Assembly: GCA_020052415.1 (NCBI GenBank)
Contig: JAGVPB010000019.1
Coordinates: 1-55,467 of the forward strand
Direction of reading: 5' to 3'
DNA from: Bacteroidales bacterium
GTDB taxonomy: Bacteria > Bacteroidota > Bacteroidia > Bacteroidales > JAADJA01
DNA length: 55,467 nt
Made by a program: the position numbers and the translations under genes. This document shows, in pieces, positions 9,341-19,878 of the stretch (the first letter of the stretch is position 1; each line of letters starts with the position of its first letter). Under the pieces are notes generated by a model. That model was not told the DNA's origin. It saw nothing but the letters and a program-made list of their open reading frames with translations, and made no database searches.

Positions 9341-11092
9341 ATGAACGAAACATTATCAGTAATTTCCCTGTTGAGAAGTAAATTCGGAGAATCCATAATA
9401 ACGGCAGAGCAGAAAACCTCTGACGGTACGGCTACAATATGGGTGAATCCTGACGACATAAGGAAAGCTTTAAGCTATTTAAAAGATGAAATTACCTCTC
9501 CGTTTAAATTTCTGTATGACCTCACTGCTGTTGATGAACGAAAAAGACTCAAACGAAATGGCCAGCCTGAATCCGAATTCACTGTCATTTATCATTTAAC
9601 TTCTTTTGAGCGGAATGAGGATATTCGGATTAAAACTGCACTCAACGGTGAATTTCCGGCAACTAAAAGCATAACCGAAATCTGGACCTGCGCCGACTGG
9701 TATGAAAGGGAAGTATATGATATGTTTGGGATCACATTTAAAGATCATCCAAACCTGCGCCGGATACTTATGCCCCGTTCCTGGAAAGGACATCCCTTAC
9801 GAAAGGAGCATATTGCAAGGGCTACAGAACTCGAACCTTATGTCCAGGAAGAATACATGCGGACCGAGGAAGATGCCGAACTCCGGTTTCGCCCGGAAGA
9901 ATGGGGATTAGAGAAACAAAGTGAAGATACCGATTTCATGTTCCTGAATATCGGGCCGCAGCATCCCGGCACACATGGACTACTAAGGCTGGTTTTACAA
10001 CTTGATGGGGAAGATATTGTGGATATCGTTCCGGATATCGGATTCCATCACAGGGGTGCTGAAAAGATGGGCGAACGGCAATCATGGCATACCTTTATTC
10101 CCTATACTGACCGGATTGATTATCTGAGTGGTGTAATGAACAACCTGGCATATATACTCTCTGTCGAAAAACTTGCTGGGATTGAAGTACCTGATCGTGT
10201 TAACGTGATTCGGATCATGATGAGCGAACTGTTCCGGATTGCCAGCCACCTTGTATGGTTAGGGACATTCGCACAGGATATGGGACAATTATCGCCGGTT
10301 TTCTTCACTTTCAACGACAGGGAAAGAATTTTCGACATTGTTTCGGCCATTACCGGAGGACGGATGCATCCCTCCTGGTTCAGAATTGGCGGTGTAGCCC
10401 ACGATTTACCGAATGGATGGGAAAAGAAATTAAAAGAATTCGTCAGCTATTTTCCAAAGAGGATCAAAGAATATGAGCAGGTAATGATAAAGAACAGCAT
10501 CTTCAAGGCAAGAACCATCGGAATAGGCGTTTACACAGCAGAAGAAGCGATCGAATGGGGTGTCACCGGAGCAGGTTTAAGGGCAACAGGTTTTGATTGG
10601 GATTATCGTAAAAAAAGGCCCTACTCAGGCATTGACCAATTTGAGTTCGATATTCCGTTGGGTAAAAACGGAGATTGCTATGACCGTACGCTTGTCCGTA
10701 TCGAAGAAATGCGCCAAAGTCTCAGGATCATAAATCAATGTATTGATAATATGCCTGCAGGCCTTTATAAATCGGATCATCCGCTTGCCACGCCGCCGCG
10801 TAAGGAAAGAACTATGGAAGATATTGAAACACTTATCACCCATTTTCTTGGTGTTACCTGGGGACTGGTCATCCCGGAAGGTGAAGCAATGATTCCCATT
10901 GAAGGTGCAAAGGGAAGTAACGGATATTACCTGATCAGCGACGGAGGAACTTCCTCTTACAGGACAAGGATCAGGGCGCCATCTTTCCCTCACATGCAGA
11001 TGGTTCCTTATATCAGTAAAGGGTACACAGTCCCTGATCTGCTGGCTATACTGGGAGCAATGGATTTTGTGCTTGCTGATCTTGACAGATAA
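9341..11092 (+). CDS. nuoC: NADH:quinone oxidoreductase fused subunit C/D
   Basis: A 583-residue fusion of NuoC and NuoD, as in E. coli. The C domain (about residues 1-165) contains [17 protein letters not shown] and RRILMP. After a linker, the D domain (about 195-583) contains GPQHPGTHG with the quinone-site histidines His208 and His212, [15 protein letters not shown], and [14 protein letters not shown] in the place where hydrogenases carry their first CxxC. It ends FVLADLDR, the usual 'DR' terminus. It forms the quinone-reduction chamber with NuoB and NuoH. The fused form is found in a minority of bacterial complexes and marks this operon as the E. coli-like type. Confidence 0.97.
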   Translation: MNETLSVISLLRSKFGESIITAEQKTSDGTATIWVNPDDIRKALSYLKDEITSPFKFLYDLTAVDERKRLKRNGQPESEFTVIYHLTSFERNEDIRIKTALNGEFPATKSITEIWTCADWYEREVYDMFGITFKDHPNLRRILMPRSWKGHPLRKEHIARATELEPYVQEEYMRTEEDAELRFRPEEWGLEKQSEDTDFMFLNIGPQHPGTHGLLRLVLQLDGEDIVDIVPDIGFHHRGAEKMGERQSWHTFIPYTDRIDYLSGVMNNLAYILSVEKLAGIEVPDRVNVIRIMMSELFRIASHLVWLGTFAQDMGQLSPVFFTFNDRERIFDIVSAITGGRMHPSWFRIGGVAHDLPNGWEKKLKEFVSYFPKRIKEYEQVMIKNSIFKARTIGIGVYTAEEAIEWGVTGAGLRATGFDWDYRKKRPYSGIDQFEFDIPLGKNGDCYDRTLVRIEEMRQSLRIINQCIDNMPAGLYKSDHPLATPPRKERTMEDIETLITHFLGVTWGLVIPEGEAMIPIEGAKGSNGYYLISDGGTSSYRTRIRAPSFPHMQMVPYISKGYTVPDLLAILGAMDFVLADLDR

Positions 11093-11124
11093 AAGAATGA
11101 GAATAGAATTATAATATTAGTGAT

Positions 11125-11589
11125 ATGCTGACTGAGTTGGAAATACATGAAATAAAGGAAGAAATCAAACTCTATCCTTATGCCCATGCGGCCTGCATTG
11201 AAGCACTAAAGATCGTGCAGCATTACAGGGGTTGGGTTTCGGATGAGTCGGTTAAAGATATTGCTGAAGTTCTCAGCATCTCTGCATCAGAAGTGGACAG
11301 TATTGCTACCTTTTACAGCAGAATTTACCGGAAACCTGTGGCACGTAATGTAATCCTTGTATGCGACGGTATGAGTTGTATGGTAATGGGTTATCAATCC
11401 GTTTATGAATACCTGGCAAAAAAACTTGGAATCCAATGGGGTGAAAGCACAACGGATGGGCGTTTTACTCTGTTGCCCATTTCGTGCCTCGGGGATTGTG
11501 ACCATGCACCATCCATGATGATCAATAATGATTTGTTTCATAACCTGAGTATCACACAACTTGAAGACATACTAGAAAAATATATTTAG
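11125..11589 (+). CDS. nuoE: NADH:quinone oxidoreductase subunit E (cluster N1a)
   Basis: A 154-residue thioredoxin-fold ferredoxin that carries the off-path [2Fe-2S] cluster N1a of the NADH module. The ligands are in the spacing of the family: Cx4C in VCDGMSC and Cx3C in ISCLGDC. The N-terminal helical part includes IEALKIVQHYRGWVSD and IATFYSRIY, both typical. It sits 32 bases after nuoCD and 6 bases before nuoF, which encodes its binding partner. Confidence 0.96.
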   Translation: MLTELEIHEIKEEIKLYPYAHAACIEALKIVQHYRGWVSDESVKDIAEVLSISASEVDSIATFYSRIYRKPVARNVILVCDGMSCMVMGYQSVYEYLAKKLGIQWGESTTDGRFTLLPISCLGDCDHAPSMMINNDLFHNLSITQLEDILEKYI

Positions 11590-11595
11590 CATCCG

Positions 11596-12879
11596 ATGGA
11601 AAAGCCGTTGACCGGACATATAAAAGCTGAAGGAATTCCTTTGAATATAAGGGAATACGAAGTCGCAGGCGGTTATACAGGTGTTCAAACTGTATTGAAA
11701 AAAATGCAACCAATGGATGTCATAAATCTGATTAAAGATGCAGGCTTGCTTGGAAGAGGCGGCGCCGGTTTTCCAACAGGTTTAAAATGGAGTTTTGTCC
11801 CAACAGGTTCCGATGTCCCACGCCCGGTATATCTGCTTTGTAATGCAGATGAAATGGAGCCGGGTTCATTCAAAGACCGGTTTCTACTCGAAGGCAATCC
11901 CCACCAACTGATTGCCGGAATGATCTGCGCAGCTTACGCAATTCAGGCTGAGAAAGCTTACATCTTTTTACGATGGGCATACAAAAAAGCAGAAACCATT
12001 CTCAGAAAAGCTATTGCCGAAGCTTATGCGGAAGGTTATCTTGGGAAAAATATTCTTGGATCAGACTTCAGCCTGGATATTTATGTTCACACAAGCGCAG
12101 GCCGCTATATCTGCGGTGAGGAAACCGCACTTATCAATTCACTGGAAGGCAAGAGGGCAATACCCAGAGCCAAGCCGCCTTTCCCTACCACCAGCGGATT
12201 GTTCGGCAAACCTACAGTAATCAATAATGTTGAAACCCTCTGCTGGATTTCGCACATCATCGAAAACGGTGCTGACTGGTTCAAAAACCTTGGCCTTAAT
12301 GGTGAGGGTGGAACAAAACTATATGGCGTAAGCGGCAGAGTAAAAAAACCCGGCATATATGAATTGCCTATGGGAACCGTTATGCGCGAAATCCTCGAAA
12401 AACACGCCGGTGGAATGACTGACGGATACAATTTGCGGGCAGTTATTCCCGGCGGAGCGTCCACCGAATTTGTAATGGAAAAACAGTTGGATGTAAAAAT
12501 GGATTTCGTTTCTCTCAAAGCGGTCGGAAGCCGTATGGGAACTGCAACCATGACCGTTCTTGATGACAAAACCTGCCCTGTCGCCTTTCTTCACAACATC
12601 GAGAGGTTTTTTGCACAGGAAAGTTGTGGGTGGTGCACACCCTGCCGCGAAGGATTGCCGAGGGTTGAAAAAATGCTTTTGGCTATCGAAGAAGGAAATG
12701 GCAAGGAAGAATATCTTGAAAGTCTGAAATTTCATACCACATACTGCGGTCCCGGAAATACTTTTTGTGCTCATGCACCCGGCGCTATGGAGCCTCTGCA
12801 AAGTGGTCTTGAATATTTTCATGATGATTTTATGCGGCACATTAATGAAAAACATTGTCCCTGGAGGTCGAATGATTAA
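11596..12879 (+). CDS. nuoF: NADH:quinone oxidoreductase subunit F (NADH, FMN, cluster N3)
   Basis: A 427-residue subunit that oxidises NADH with FMN and passes electrons to [4Fe-4S] cluster N3. The glycine-rich NADH/FMN loop GRGGAGFPTGLKW is near residue 52, YICGEETALINSLEG near 170, the N3 motif ESCGWCTPCREG near 345 and the fourth Cys in GNTFCAHAPGA. Length is normal. The stop codon overlaps the first codons of nuoG by eight bases. Confidence 0.97.
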   Translation: MEKPLTGHIKAEGIPLNIREYEVAGGYTGVQTVLKKMQPMDVINLIKDAGLLGRGGAGFPTGLKWSFVPTGSDVPRPVYLLCNADEMEPGSFKDRFLLEGNPHQLIAGMICAAYAIQAEKAYIFLRWAYKKAETILRKAIAEAYAEGYLGKNILGSDFSLDIYVHTSAGRYICGEETALINSLEGKRAIPRAKPPFPTTSGLFGKPTVINNVETLCWISHIIENGADWFKNLGLNGEGGTKLYGVSGRVKKPGIYELPMGTVMREILEKHAGGMTDGYNLRAVIPGGASTEFVMEKQLDVKMDFVSLKAVGSRMGTATMTVLDDKTCPVAFLHNIERFFAQESCGWCTPCREGLPRVEKMLLAIEEGNGKEEYLESLKFHTTYCGPGNTFCAHAPGAMEPLQSGLEYFHDDFMRHINEKHCPWRSND

Positions 12880-15619
12880 AATAGAGATCAACGGTAAATA
12901 TTATGAGGTGAAAGCAGAAAAAAACCTTCTGGAAGTTTCTCTTTCATTGGGCATTAATATACCCCATTTTTGTTATCATGCTGCATTGGGATCCGTTGGT
13001 GCGTGCAGGTTGTGTGCAGTAAAAAAATATCGTAACGCTTCTGACACTAAAGGCAGGTTAATCATGTCGTGTATGGAACCTGTTACAGAAGGCCTGATCC
13101 TACGGACTGAAGAATCCGACGTCATAAAATTCAGGGCTGCTGTTCTCGAAAGTCTGATGATCAACCATCCGCACGACTGTCCGGTGTGCGATGAAGGAGG
13201 CGAATGCCATCTGCAGGATATGACGGTTATGACGGGTCATAATTACAGATCTTATAATTTTAAAAAAAGAACTTACACAAATCAGAATCTCGGCCCCTTC
13301 ATTCATCACGAAATGAACCGCTGCATACAATGTTACCGTTGTGTGAGGTTTTACAAGGAATATGCCGGTGGAAAGGACTTTGACGTTTTTGCTTCGCATG
13401 ATCATGTTTATTTTGGCCGTCACGAAGATGGTATTTTGGATAGCGAATTCAGCGGCAATCTTGTTGAGGTTTGTCCGACAGGTGTGTTTACCGATAAAAC
13501 CCTGAAAAGCCATTTTACCCGAAAGTGGGACCTTACAAATGCACCTTCGGTTTGTGTTCATTGCAGTGTGGGATGCAATACGATTGCAGGTGAAAGATAT
13601 GGAATCCTGAGGCGGATCATGAGCCGTTATAATGGTTCAGTGAACGGATATTTTCTTTGTGACCGGGGACGGTTCGGTTATGAATTTGTGAACCACGAAA
13701 ACCGGTTAAAAAAGGTAAAAATCAGGCTTTCAAAAAATGAAAATCCGGTGGTCGCTGAAAATGATCAGCTACAGGTTTCATTAAATTCAGCCCTTTCAGA
13801 TAACAAACGAATCATCGGAATCGGTTCGCCACGAGCTTCTCTTGAAGCTAATTATGCATTAATGAACCTAGTAGGCACTGAGAATTTTTACCACGGTATT
13901 TCAAAAAGTGATTATGAACTGACTAAAACTGCACTTCATATTTTACAAAACGGACCAGCTCATTCACCATCCTTAAAAGAAATTGAAAATGCAGATGTCG
14001 TTTTTATTTTAGGAGAGGATTTGACACAAACAGCTCCGATGATTGCTCTGGCTGTAAGGCAGGCAGCCCGGAATATTCCATTACAGGCTGGAGAAAAAAC
14101 CGGAATTCCACGCTGGCATGATGCGGCTCAGCGCGACAGAACCCAGGATATTAAGAGTCCGATATTTGTTGCCAATCCTTACCAGACTAAACTCGATGAA
14201 TTATCCCGGGAACCTTATCATGCTTCTATCAATGAAATAGCAAAACTTGGGTTTGCGGTAGCCGCCCAAATAAATGATAATGCCACTTCTGTGAAAGATG
14301 TGGATACCAGGCAATATATGCTGGCTTCAGAAATTGCTGTGGCTTTAAAGAATGCAAAAAATCCTGTGATCATTTCCGGGATTCATTGTGGCAATAAAGA
14401 AATGCTTCATGCTGCAGCAAACATAGCTTTTGCACTCGAAGCCCTTCAAATAAAATCATCCTTGTGTTTAGTTGTTCCCGAATCCAATTCAATGGGACTT
14501 GGAATGATCGGGGGAAAATCGCTGGAGGATGCTTATAGAAGGATTGAGCAGGGAGAAGCGGACACCCTGGTTATCCTTGAAAATGACCTATACCGCAGAG
14601 CCGAAAAGGAAATTGTGGATGAAGTTTTTCAAAAATGCAAACATGTGATTGTCCTTGATCATCTGATGAACGATACAGCATCAAAGGCAGATATTCTAAT
14701 TCCGGTCGGATCATTTGCCGAATCCGAGGGAACAATCGTCAGTAATGAAGGCCGGGCCCAGCGCTATTACAAGGTTTTCCCTTCAGAGAAATCGGTTCCC
14801 GAAAGCTGGCGAATGATTGGTGAAATGATTAAAATTGTCCGGGATCAAATAGATCATCCATGGAAAAACTTTGATCAGGTTGCAAAAGAAATGGGTGATG
14901 ATATACCTGAGTTTTCTGTGATCCATCAGAAAATGCCAGGTAACGGGTTCAGGATTCTGAATGAGAAAATCACAAGGCAACCCTTGCGTTTCAGCGGTAG
15001 GACAGCCAATAGTGCGCACATTGCTGTGAACGAACCAAAACTGCCTCAGGACCATGATTCACCCCTTGCATTCAGTATGGAGGGTTCGAATGAGGTTCCG
15101 CCCTCATCGCTTGTTCCGTTTTACTGGACTCCCGGATGGAATTCTGCACAATCCATTAATTTTTATCTGGATGAACCGAACGGTTCGATGAAAGGAGGCG
15201 ATCCGGGAATAAGGCTGATAGAAGCCAATAAAAATGCCAAGGTATCATTTTTCGAACCGGATATCACCGACATCGAACAAAAGCCGGGAGAATTTTGGAT
15301 TATCCCTGTTTACCGGATTTTCGGTTCGGAGGAACTGAGTTCGAAAGCCAAAGCAGTAGCCGAAAGAATTCCCGAGCCTTATGTACTGATGAACGAAAAG
15401 GATATTGCAGGTTCAGATAAGAATGAAAATGGATCGGCAAACATTAATATATCAGGGAAAGAAATTTTTGTAAAAATAAAAATTGATCCTGATATTCCGC
15501 TTGGGATTGCAGGATTAACAGTGAATTTACCTGGAATGCCGTTTCTGAATTTACCCTGTTCGGGAAAAATTAAGTTTGCATCAGGAAACAGTAATAATCA
15601 AAAGCCGGGAAGACCATGA
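12872..15619 (+). CDS. nuoG: NADH:quinone oxidoreductase subunit G
   Basis: A 915-residue subunit with the electron wire of the NADH module. With this start the ligands are: [2Fe-2S] N1b Cys34, Cys45, Cys48, Cys67; His-ligated N5 at His99, Cys103, Cys106, Cys112; N4 at Cys151, Cys154, Cys157, Cys201; and the extra off-path cluster N7 at Cys228, Cys231, Cys235, Cys263 (CxxCxxxCx27C). The rest is a molybdopterin-oxidoreductase-like domain with an inactive site and a divergent C-terminal part. The frame stays open upstream to 12767, but ATG 12872 follows CTGGAGG by four bases, gives the conserved N-terminus MIKIEINGK, and overlaps nuoF by eight bases, so it is chosen. Confidence 0.95.
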   Translation: MIKIEINGKYYEVKAEKNLLEVSLSLGINIPHFCYHAALGSVGACRLCAVKKYRNASDTKGRLIMSCMEPVTEGLILRTEESDVIKFRAAVLESLMINHPHDCPVCDEGGECHLQDMTVMTGHNYRSYNFKKRTYTNQNLGPFIHHEMNRCIQCYRCVRFYKEYAGGKDFDVFASHDHVYFGRHEDGILDSEFSGNLVEVCPTGVFTDKTLKSHFTRKWDLTNAPSVCVHCSVGCNTIAGERYGILRRIMSRYNGSVNGYFLCDRGRFGYEFVNHENRLKKVKIRLSKNENPVVAENDQLQVSLNSALSDNKRIIGIGSPRASLEANYALMNLVGTENFYHGISKSDYELTKTALHILQNGPAHSPSLKEIENADVVFILGEDLTQTAPMIALAVRQAARNIPLQAGEKTGIPRWHDAAQRDRTQDIKSPIFVANPYQTKLDELSREPYHASINEIAKLGFAVAAQINDNATSVKDVDTRQYMLASEIAVALKNAKNPVIISGIHCGNKEMLHAAANIAFALEALQIKSSLCLVVPESNSMGLGMIGGKSLEDAYRRIEQGEADTLVILENDLYRRAEKEIVDEVFQKCKHVIVLDHLMNDTASKADILIPVGSFAESEGTIVSNEGRAQRYYKVFPSEKSVPESWRMIGEMIKIVRDQIDHPWKNFDQVAKEMGDDIPEFSVIHQKMPGNGFRILNEKITRQPLRFSGRTANSAHIAVNEPKLPQDHDSPLAFSMEGSNEVPPSSLVPFYWTPGWNSAQSINFYLDEPNGSMKGGDPGIRLIEANKNAKVSFFEPDITDIEQKPGEFWIIPVYRIFGSEELSSKAKAVAERIPEPYVLMNEKDIAGSDKNENGSANINISGKEIFVKIKIDPDIPLGIAGLTVNLPGMPFLNLPCSGKIKFASGNSNNQKPGRP

Positions 15620-16557
15620 ATTATGCCTTCATTATAGCAGGTGTTTTACTTGTTGTGCTTAATATAGCTGCCTTACTGATCTGGCTTGAACGCAGGTTGC
15701 TTGCGTTATGGCAGGATCGTTACGGCCCGAACCGTGTGGGGCCATTCGGCATTTTGCAGGTTCTGGCAGATGTGATCAAGATATTTTTCAAGGAAGACTG
15801 GATACCTCCATTTTCAGATAAACCGGTCTTTGTGATGGCTCCGGGCATTCTCATGGCTACGATACTCCTTACCTTTGCAGTAATTCCTTTTGCTCCGGGA
15901 TTTCTGGTTTTTGATTCAAACATCGCCATCTTGTTTTTTCTTGGCAATTCATCTCTTGGGGTTTACAGCATTGTTTTAGGTGGCTGGGCTTCCAACAATA
16001 AATATTCTTTGCTTGGAGCCATGAGAGCTTCGGCACAGATGCTGACCTATGAGGTTTTTATGGGCATCTCGATCATGGGTGTAGTGATGATGGCCGATTC
16101 ATTCAGTTTGAAAGAAATTGTGGAAGCTCAGGAAAAGACCTGGTTTATTTTTCCGCAATTTGCCGGATTTCTGGTTTTTCTTGTTGCCGGAATAGCTGAA
16201 ACGCACAGACTTCCGTTCGATATTCCTGAAGCCGAGGGAGAGCTTGTTGCCGGTTTTCACTCCGAATATTCCGGGATGAAATTCGGATTGTTCTTTGTCG
16301 GTGAATACCTTGGTGTCACGCTTATCTCGGCCATTATCGTCGTCATGTTTTTTGGCGGATGGATGGGCCCGGCATTTCTACCACCGGTGTTTTGGTTTTT
16401 TTTCAAGACATTTATTTTCATCTGTTTCTTTATATTGCTCAGAGCCTCATTACCGCGTCCGCGTTACGACCAGTTGATGGAAGTTGGATGGAAAATTTTG
16501 CTTCCCCTGGCATTGATCAATATTCTGGCTACAGGTGCGATAATATTATTTTTATAA
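15616..16557 (+). CDS. nuoH: NADH:quinone oxidoreductase subunit H
   Basis: A 313-residue, eight-helix membrane subunit that connects the quinone chamber to the proton-pumping arm. Conserved segments are visible: [19 protein letters not shown] and [13 protein letters not shown] in the first loop, [14 protein letters not shown], and [20 protein letters not shown] with the acidic cluster at the channel entrance. It overlaps nuoG by four bases (ATGA). Confidence 0.97.
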   Translation: MNYAFIIAGVLLVVLNIAALLIWLERRLLALWQDRYGPNRVGPFGILQVLADVIKIFFKEDWIPPFSDKPVFVMAPGILMATILLTFAVIPFAPGFLVFDSNIAILFFLGNSSLGVYSIVLGGWASNNKYSLLGAMRASAQMLTYEVFMGISIMGVVMMADSFSLKEIVEAQEKTWFIFPQFAGFLVFLVAGIAETHRLPFDIPEAEGELVAGFHSEYSGMKFGLFFVGEYLGVTLISAIIVVMFFGGWMGPAFLPPVFWFFFKTFIFICFFILLRASLPRPRYDQLMEVGWKILLPLALINILATGAIILFL

Positions 16558-16594
16558 CAAGCGACTTATTTGAAATCAGGAAGAATAAAATAAC

Positions 16595-17110
16595 ATGTAC
16601 AGTATAATCAGAAGCATTTGGCTGACTTTCCTGCATGCTTTTCACAAGCGCGAAACAGTGCTGTATCCTGAAGAAAAGCCTTATCTGCCGCCGAGGTACA
16701 GAGGCAGAATCATCCTCAGCCGTGATCCGGATGGAAAGGAAAGATGTGTAGCCTGCAATCTCTGCGCTGCCGCCTGTCCGGTGGATTGCATCTCTCTTCA
16801 AAGCGCCGAGGATGATGATGGAAGACGATATCCGGAATTTTTCAGGATCAATTTTTCACGGTGTATCTTCTGCGGATTTTGCGAGGAAGCATGCCCTACT
16901 TATGCCATACAACTCATCCCCGATTTTGAAATGGGTGAATACAACCGGCAGAATATGGTTTATGAAAAGGAACATTTGCTTATTGATGGCCAGGGAAAAT
17001 ATCATGGTTACAATTACTACCGGCAGGCCGGTGTGGATATGGGTGTAAAAGGCAAAGGGGAAGGGGAAAATGAAGAACCTCCGGTGGATATAAAAAGTTT
17101 ATTAACTTAA
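16595..17110 (+). CDS. nuoI: NADH:quinone oxidoreductase subunit I (clusters N6a/N6b)
   Basis: A 171-residue ferredoxin-like subunit with two complete [4Fe-4S] motifs: Cys51, 54, 57, 61 in [12 protein letters not shown] and Cys90, 93, 96, 100 in [12 protein letters not shown]. It carries electrons from NuoG to cluster N2 in NuoB. The amphipathic N-terminus lies on the membrane in the family. Both sites are intact, in contrast to the half-lost ferredoxin domain of the gene at 37835. Confidence 0.97.
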   Translation: MYSIIRSIWLTFLHAFHKRETVLYPEEKPYLPPRYRGRIILSRDPDGKERCVACNLCAAACPVDCISLQSAEDDDGRRYPEFFRINFSRCIFCGFCEEACPTYAIQLIPDFEMGEYNRQNMVYEKEHLLIDGQGKYHGYNYYRQAGVDMGVKGKGEGENEEPPVDIKSLLT

Positions 17111-17126
17111 TTCCATAGATGAGACT

Positions 17127-17645
17127 ATGAATATGATATTTTACATTGCGGCATTCGTTTCCATTATCTCTACCGGCCTGGCAATCACAGGCAAAAATGC
17201 CATTCATGCCCTCCTTTTTCTGATACTGTCCCTACTTTCCATTTCGATCATATTTTACATACTTGGAGCTCCTTTCATTGCGGCTCTTGAGGTGATTATT
17301 TATGCAGGCGCTATCATGGTGCTCTTCATTTTTGTGATCATGATGCTGAATGTGGGTCTTGAAAAGGAAATGGAAAAAAAATGGCTTCGACCGCGAATGT
17401 GGATATTACCAACAATACTGGCTGCAATTCTGCTGATCAATTTTCTGATCATGCTCAAAACGGTTCATTTTGAAAAAACAAAAGAAGTGGTTGTTCTTCC
17501 CAAACAAGTTGGAATTTCACTATTTACCACTTATCTAATAGGAGTAGAAATTGCAGCAATTCTTCTGCTGGCGGGTATTATAGGGGCGTACCACTTAGGC
17601 AGCCAAAAGAAGAAAGTCATCCACAGGTTCATGGAAAAAAATTAA
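17127..17645 (+). CDS. nuoJ: NADH:quinone oxidoreductase subunit J
   Basis: A 172-residue membrane subunit with five hydrophobic helices. The third contains LEVIIYAGAIMVLFIFVIMML, with the conserved glycine/tyrosine region that rotates during turnover in characterised complexes. It ends in a short basic cytoplasmic tail. It lies 16 bases after nuoI and 20 before nuoK. Confidence 0.95.
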   Translation: MNMIFYIAAFVSIISTGLAITGKNAIHALLFLILSLLSISIIFYILGAPFIAALEVIIYAGAIMVLFIFVIMMLNVGLEKEMEKKWLRPRMWILPTILAAILLINFLIMLKTVHFEKTKEVVVLPKQVGISLFTTYLIGVEIAAILLLAGIIGAYHLGSQKKKVIHRFMEKN

Positions 17646-17665
17646 TAATCTATCATTTTAAAGAA

Positions 17666-17989
17666 ATGGTCACACTTTCAATCGAAACTCAATTGTTATT
17701 TGCAGGAATTCTTTTCGTGATAGGGCTTGCAGGACTTCTGGTAAGAAGGAACATCATCTTTATGCTGATGTCGGTTGAAATCATGCTGAACAGTGCAGGA
17801 TTGGTCTTCATTATCGCAGGCGCACACTGGCTGCAACCCGACGGACAGGTGATGTTTATTTTCATTCTGGCGGTTGCCGCTGCAGAAGTGTCTGTCGGAC
17901 TGGCTCTCATCCTCCAGATGTACCATCATTACAAGACACTCGACGCAGATACCCTTAACAAATTGAAAGATACACAAGATGAACTTTAA
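17666..17989 (+). CDS. nuoK: NADH:quinone oxidoreductase subunit K
   Basis: A 107-residue three-helix subunit, homologous to MrpC. The two buried glutamates needed for proton transfer are present, in MLMSVEIMLNSAGLVF (helix 2) and AAAEVSVGLALIL (helix 3). The C-terminal tail is short and charged. It is placed 11 bases before nuoL, in standard order. Confidence 0.96.
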   Translation: MVTLSIETQLLFAGILFVIGLAGLLVRRNIIFMLMSVEIMLNSAGLVFIIAGAHWLQPDGQVMFIFILAVAAAEVSVGLALILQMYHHYKTLDADTLNKLKDTQDEL

Positions 17990-18000
17990 CGAATCATAAA

Positions 18001-19878
18001 ATGGAAATTTACCTGGCACTCATACCTATATTCCCTTTACTTGGATTCCTGATCTTATCACTGACAGGATTCCGGCTGTCGCAAAAAGCCAATGCCATTG
18101 TTGGAGCCGGTTCCGTTGGTATTTCAGCCCTGCTGACCATTATTCAGGGTATTGCTTTTCTTTCCTCTCCTACCGAAGATGGAGCAATCAGCGTTCGCCT
18201 TTGGGAATGGATGAATGCAGGCGGTTTCAGCGCTGAAATTTCTTTAAAGATGGACGCATTGTCTCTCATTTTCTGCTTTGTCATTACATTCGTCGGATTC
18301 CTGATCCATATTTACTCCATTGAATTCATGAAGAACGACGATGGTTTTGCCCGTTTTTTCGCTTATATGAATTTGTTCGTAAGTTCAATGCTGATCCTTG
18401 TTCTGGCTGACAACCTGGTTCTTTTATATCTTGGTTGGGAGGGTGTTGGACTCTGCAGCTATCTTCTCATCGGGTTCTGGTATAAGGAACCTGCCAATGG
18501 AGACGCTGCTAGGAAGGCTTTCATAATTACAAGGATTGGAGATACTGCAATGCTTCTGGGATTATTCCTTCTGTTTATCAGTTTCGGAACCCTTAATATT
18601 GATCAGTTAATGACACAGGCACCCCTGATTTGGGAAAAGGGTTCAATGATGCCGGTTCTGGCCGCAGCACTTCTTCTCGGAGGTGCGCTCGGAAAATCAG
18701 CACAGCTACCTTTGCAGACATGGCTGCCGGATGCAATGGCAGGTCCCTCGCCGGTGAGTGCACTGATCCATGCGGCTACTATGGTTACCGCCGGAGTTTA
18801 CCTGATCGCACGATCTCATGTTCTTTTTATGCTTGCACCTGTCGTGCAGACAGCGGTTGCAATTATCGGAGCACTCACACTGCTTATAGCCGGATTCAGC
18901 GCTCTTGCTCAGCACGATCTGAAACGAATACTGGCTTATTCAACCATCAGCCAGATCGGATATATGTTCCTTGCACTTGGTATTGGCGCCTGGTCGGCGG
19001 GAATTTTTCACTTTATGATCCATGCTTTCTTCAAAGCCTTGTTATTCCTCGCTGCCGGCGCTGTAATTGCAGTGCTCGATGAAGAGCATGATATAATTAA
19101 GATGGGGGGCCTCAGAAGAAAACTCCCGGCTATATTCATAACATTCCTTATCGGTTCGGCTTCCCTTTCTGCTTTGCCCCTCATTACGGCAGGATTTTAC
19201 AGCAAAGATCAGATTTTGTGGTTTGCCTGGTCATCCGAAAATGGCAGTTTGTGGTTATGGCTCGCTGGCATAGTCGGCGCGTTCTTAACTTCATTATACA
19301 CATTCCGGATGGTTTTTATCACTTTTTTTGGTGAAACCGGAACAGAACCAACTCATAAACCCGGCAAATTTATGATGATCCCGATAACGATACTTGCTGT
19401 ACTTTCGATTCTTGGCGGATTTATTGAACTGCCTGAATCCTGGGCTCATCTTCAGTTGTTTTCTCATTCATTGAATAAAGTGTTTCCAACCATTTCGCTT
19501 TCACACAAAGGTATTCCTGAAATCTTTTTCCAGATACTTTCGGCTGTTGTTGCGATGTCAGGTATTTATATTGCGTGGCTTATATATCTTAAAAAATTGA
19601 AACCCGCGGAGTCTCCATCTTTTGATCGTATCGGACATTTCTTTTATAAAGGATGGGGATTCGACAAACTTTATGATTTTGTCATTGTAAAGCCTGTGGT
19701 ATGGTTTTCTGAAATTGATAAAAAAGATTTTATTGATTCATTTTTTACCGGCATCACTTCAGTCACTTTTATGTTTAATCGCATTTTAAGCCTCTTACAA
19801 AACGGTAAATTAAGATGGTACGTGACGGCAGTAGCGATTGGAATCGCTTTCATTTTAACCGTAATGATTAACCTATGA
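18001..19878 (+). CDS. nuoL: NADH:quinone oxidoreductase subunit L
   Basis: A 625-residue antiporter-like subunit at the distal end of the pump arm. Key ion-path residues are visible: Glu in YLGWEGVGLCSYLLIGFW (helix 5), Lys in GALGKSAQLPLQTWLPDAM (helix 7) with HAATMVTAGVYL, and the C-terminal extension that forms the lateral helix (from about residue 500). Length is normal. It overlaps nuoM by four bases. Confidence 0.97.
   Translation: MEIYLALIPIFPLLGFLILSLTGFRLSQKANAIVGAGSVGISALLTIIQGIAFLSSPTEDGAISVRLWEWMNAGGFSAEISLKMDALSLIFCFVITFVGFLIHIYSIEFMKNDDGFARFFAYMNLFVSSMLILVLADNLVLLYLGWEGVGLCSYLLIGFWYKEPANGDAARKAFIITRIGDTAMLLGLFLLFISFGTLNIDQLMTQAPLIWEKGSMMPVLAAALLLGGALGKSAQLPLQTWLPDAMAGPSPVSALIHAATMVTAGVYLIARSHVLFMLAPVVQTAVAIIGALTLLIAGFSALAQHDLKRILAYSTISQIGYMFLALGIGAWSAGIFHFMIHAFFKALLFLAAGAVIAVLDEEHDIIKMGGLRRKLPAIFITFLIGSASLSALPLITAGFYSKDQILWFAWSSENGSLWLWLAGIVGAFLTSLYTFRMVFITFFGETGTEPTHKPGKFMMIPITILAVLSILGGFIELPESWAHLQLFSHSLNKVFPTISLSHKGIPEIFFQILSAVVAMSGIYIAWLIYLKKLKPAESPSFDRIGHFFYKGWGFDKLYDFVIVKPVVWFSEIDKKDFIDSFFTGITSVTFMFNRILSLLQNGKLRWYVTAVAIGIAFILTVMINL

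Noticed and set aside
12105-12891. Two long minus-strand open frames inside nuoF
   Set aside because: Both are antisense to a complete NuoF with all cofactor motifs and have no promoter or recognisable domain.
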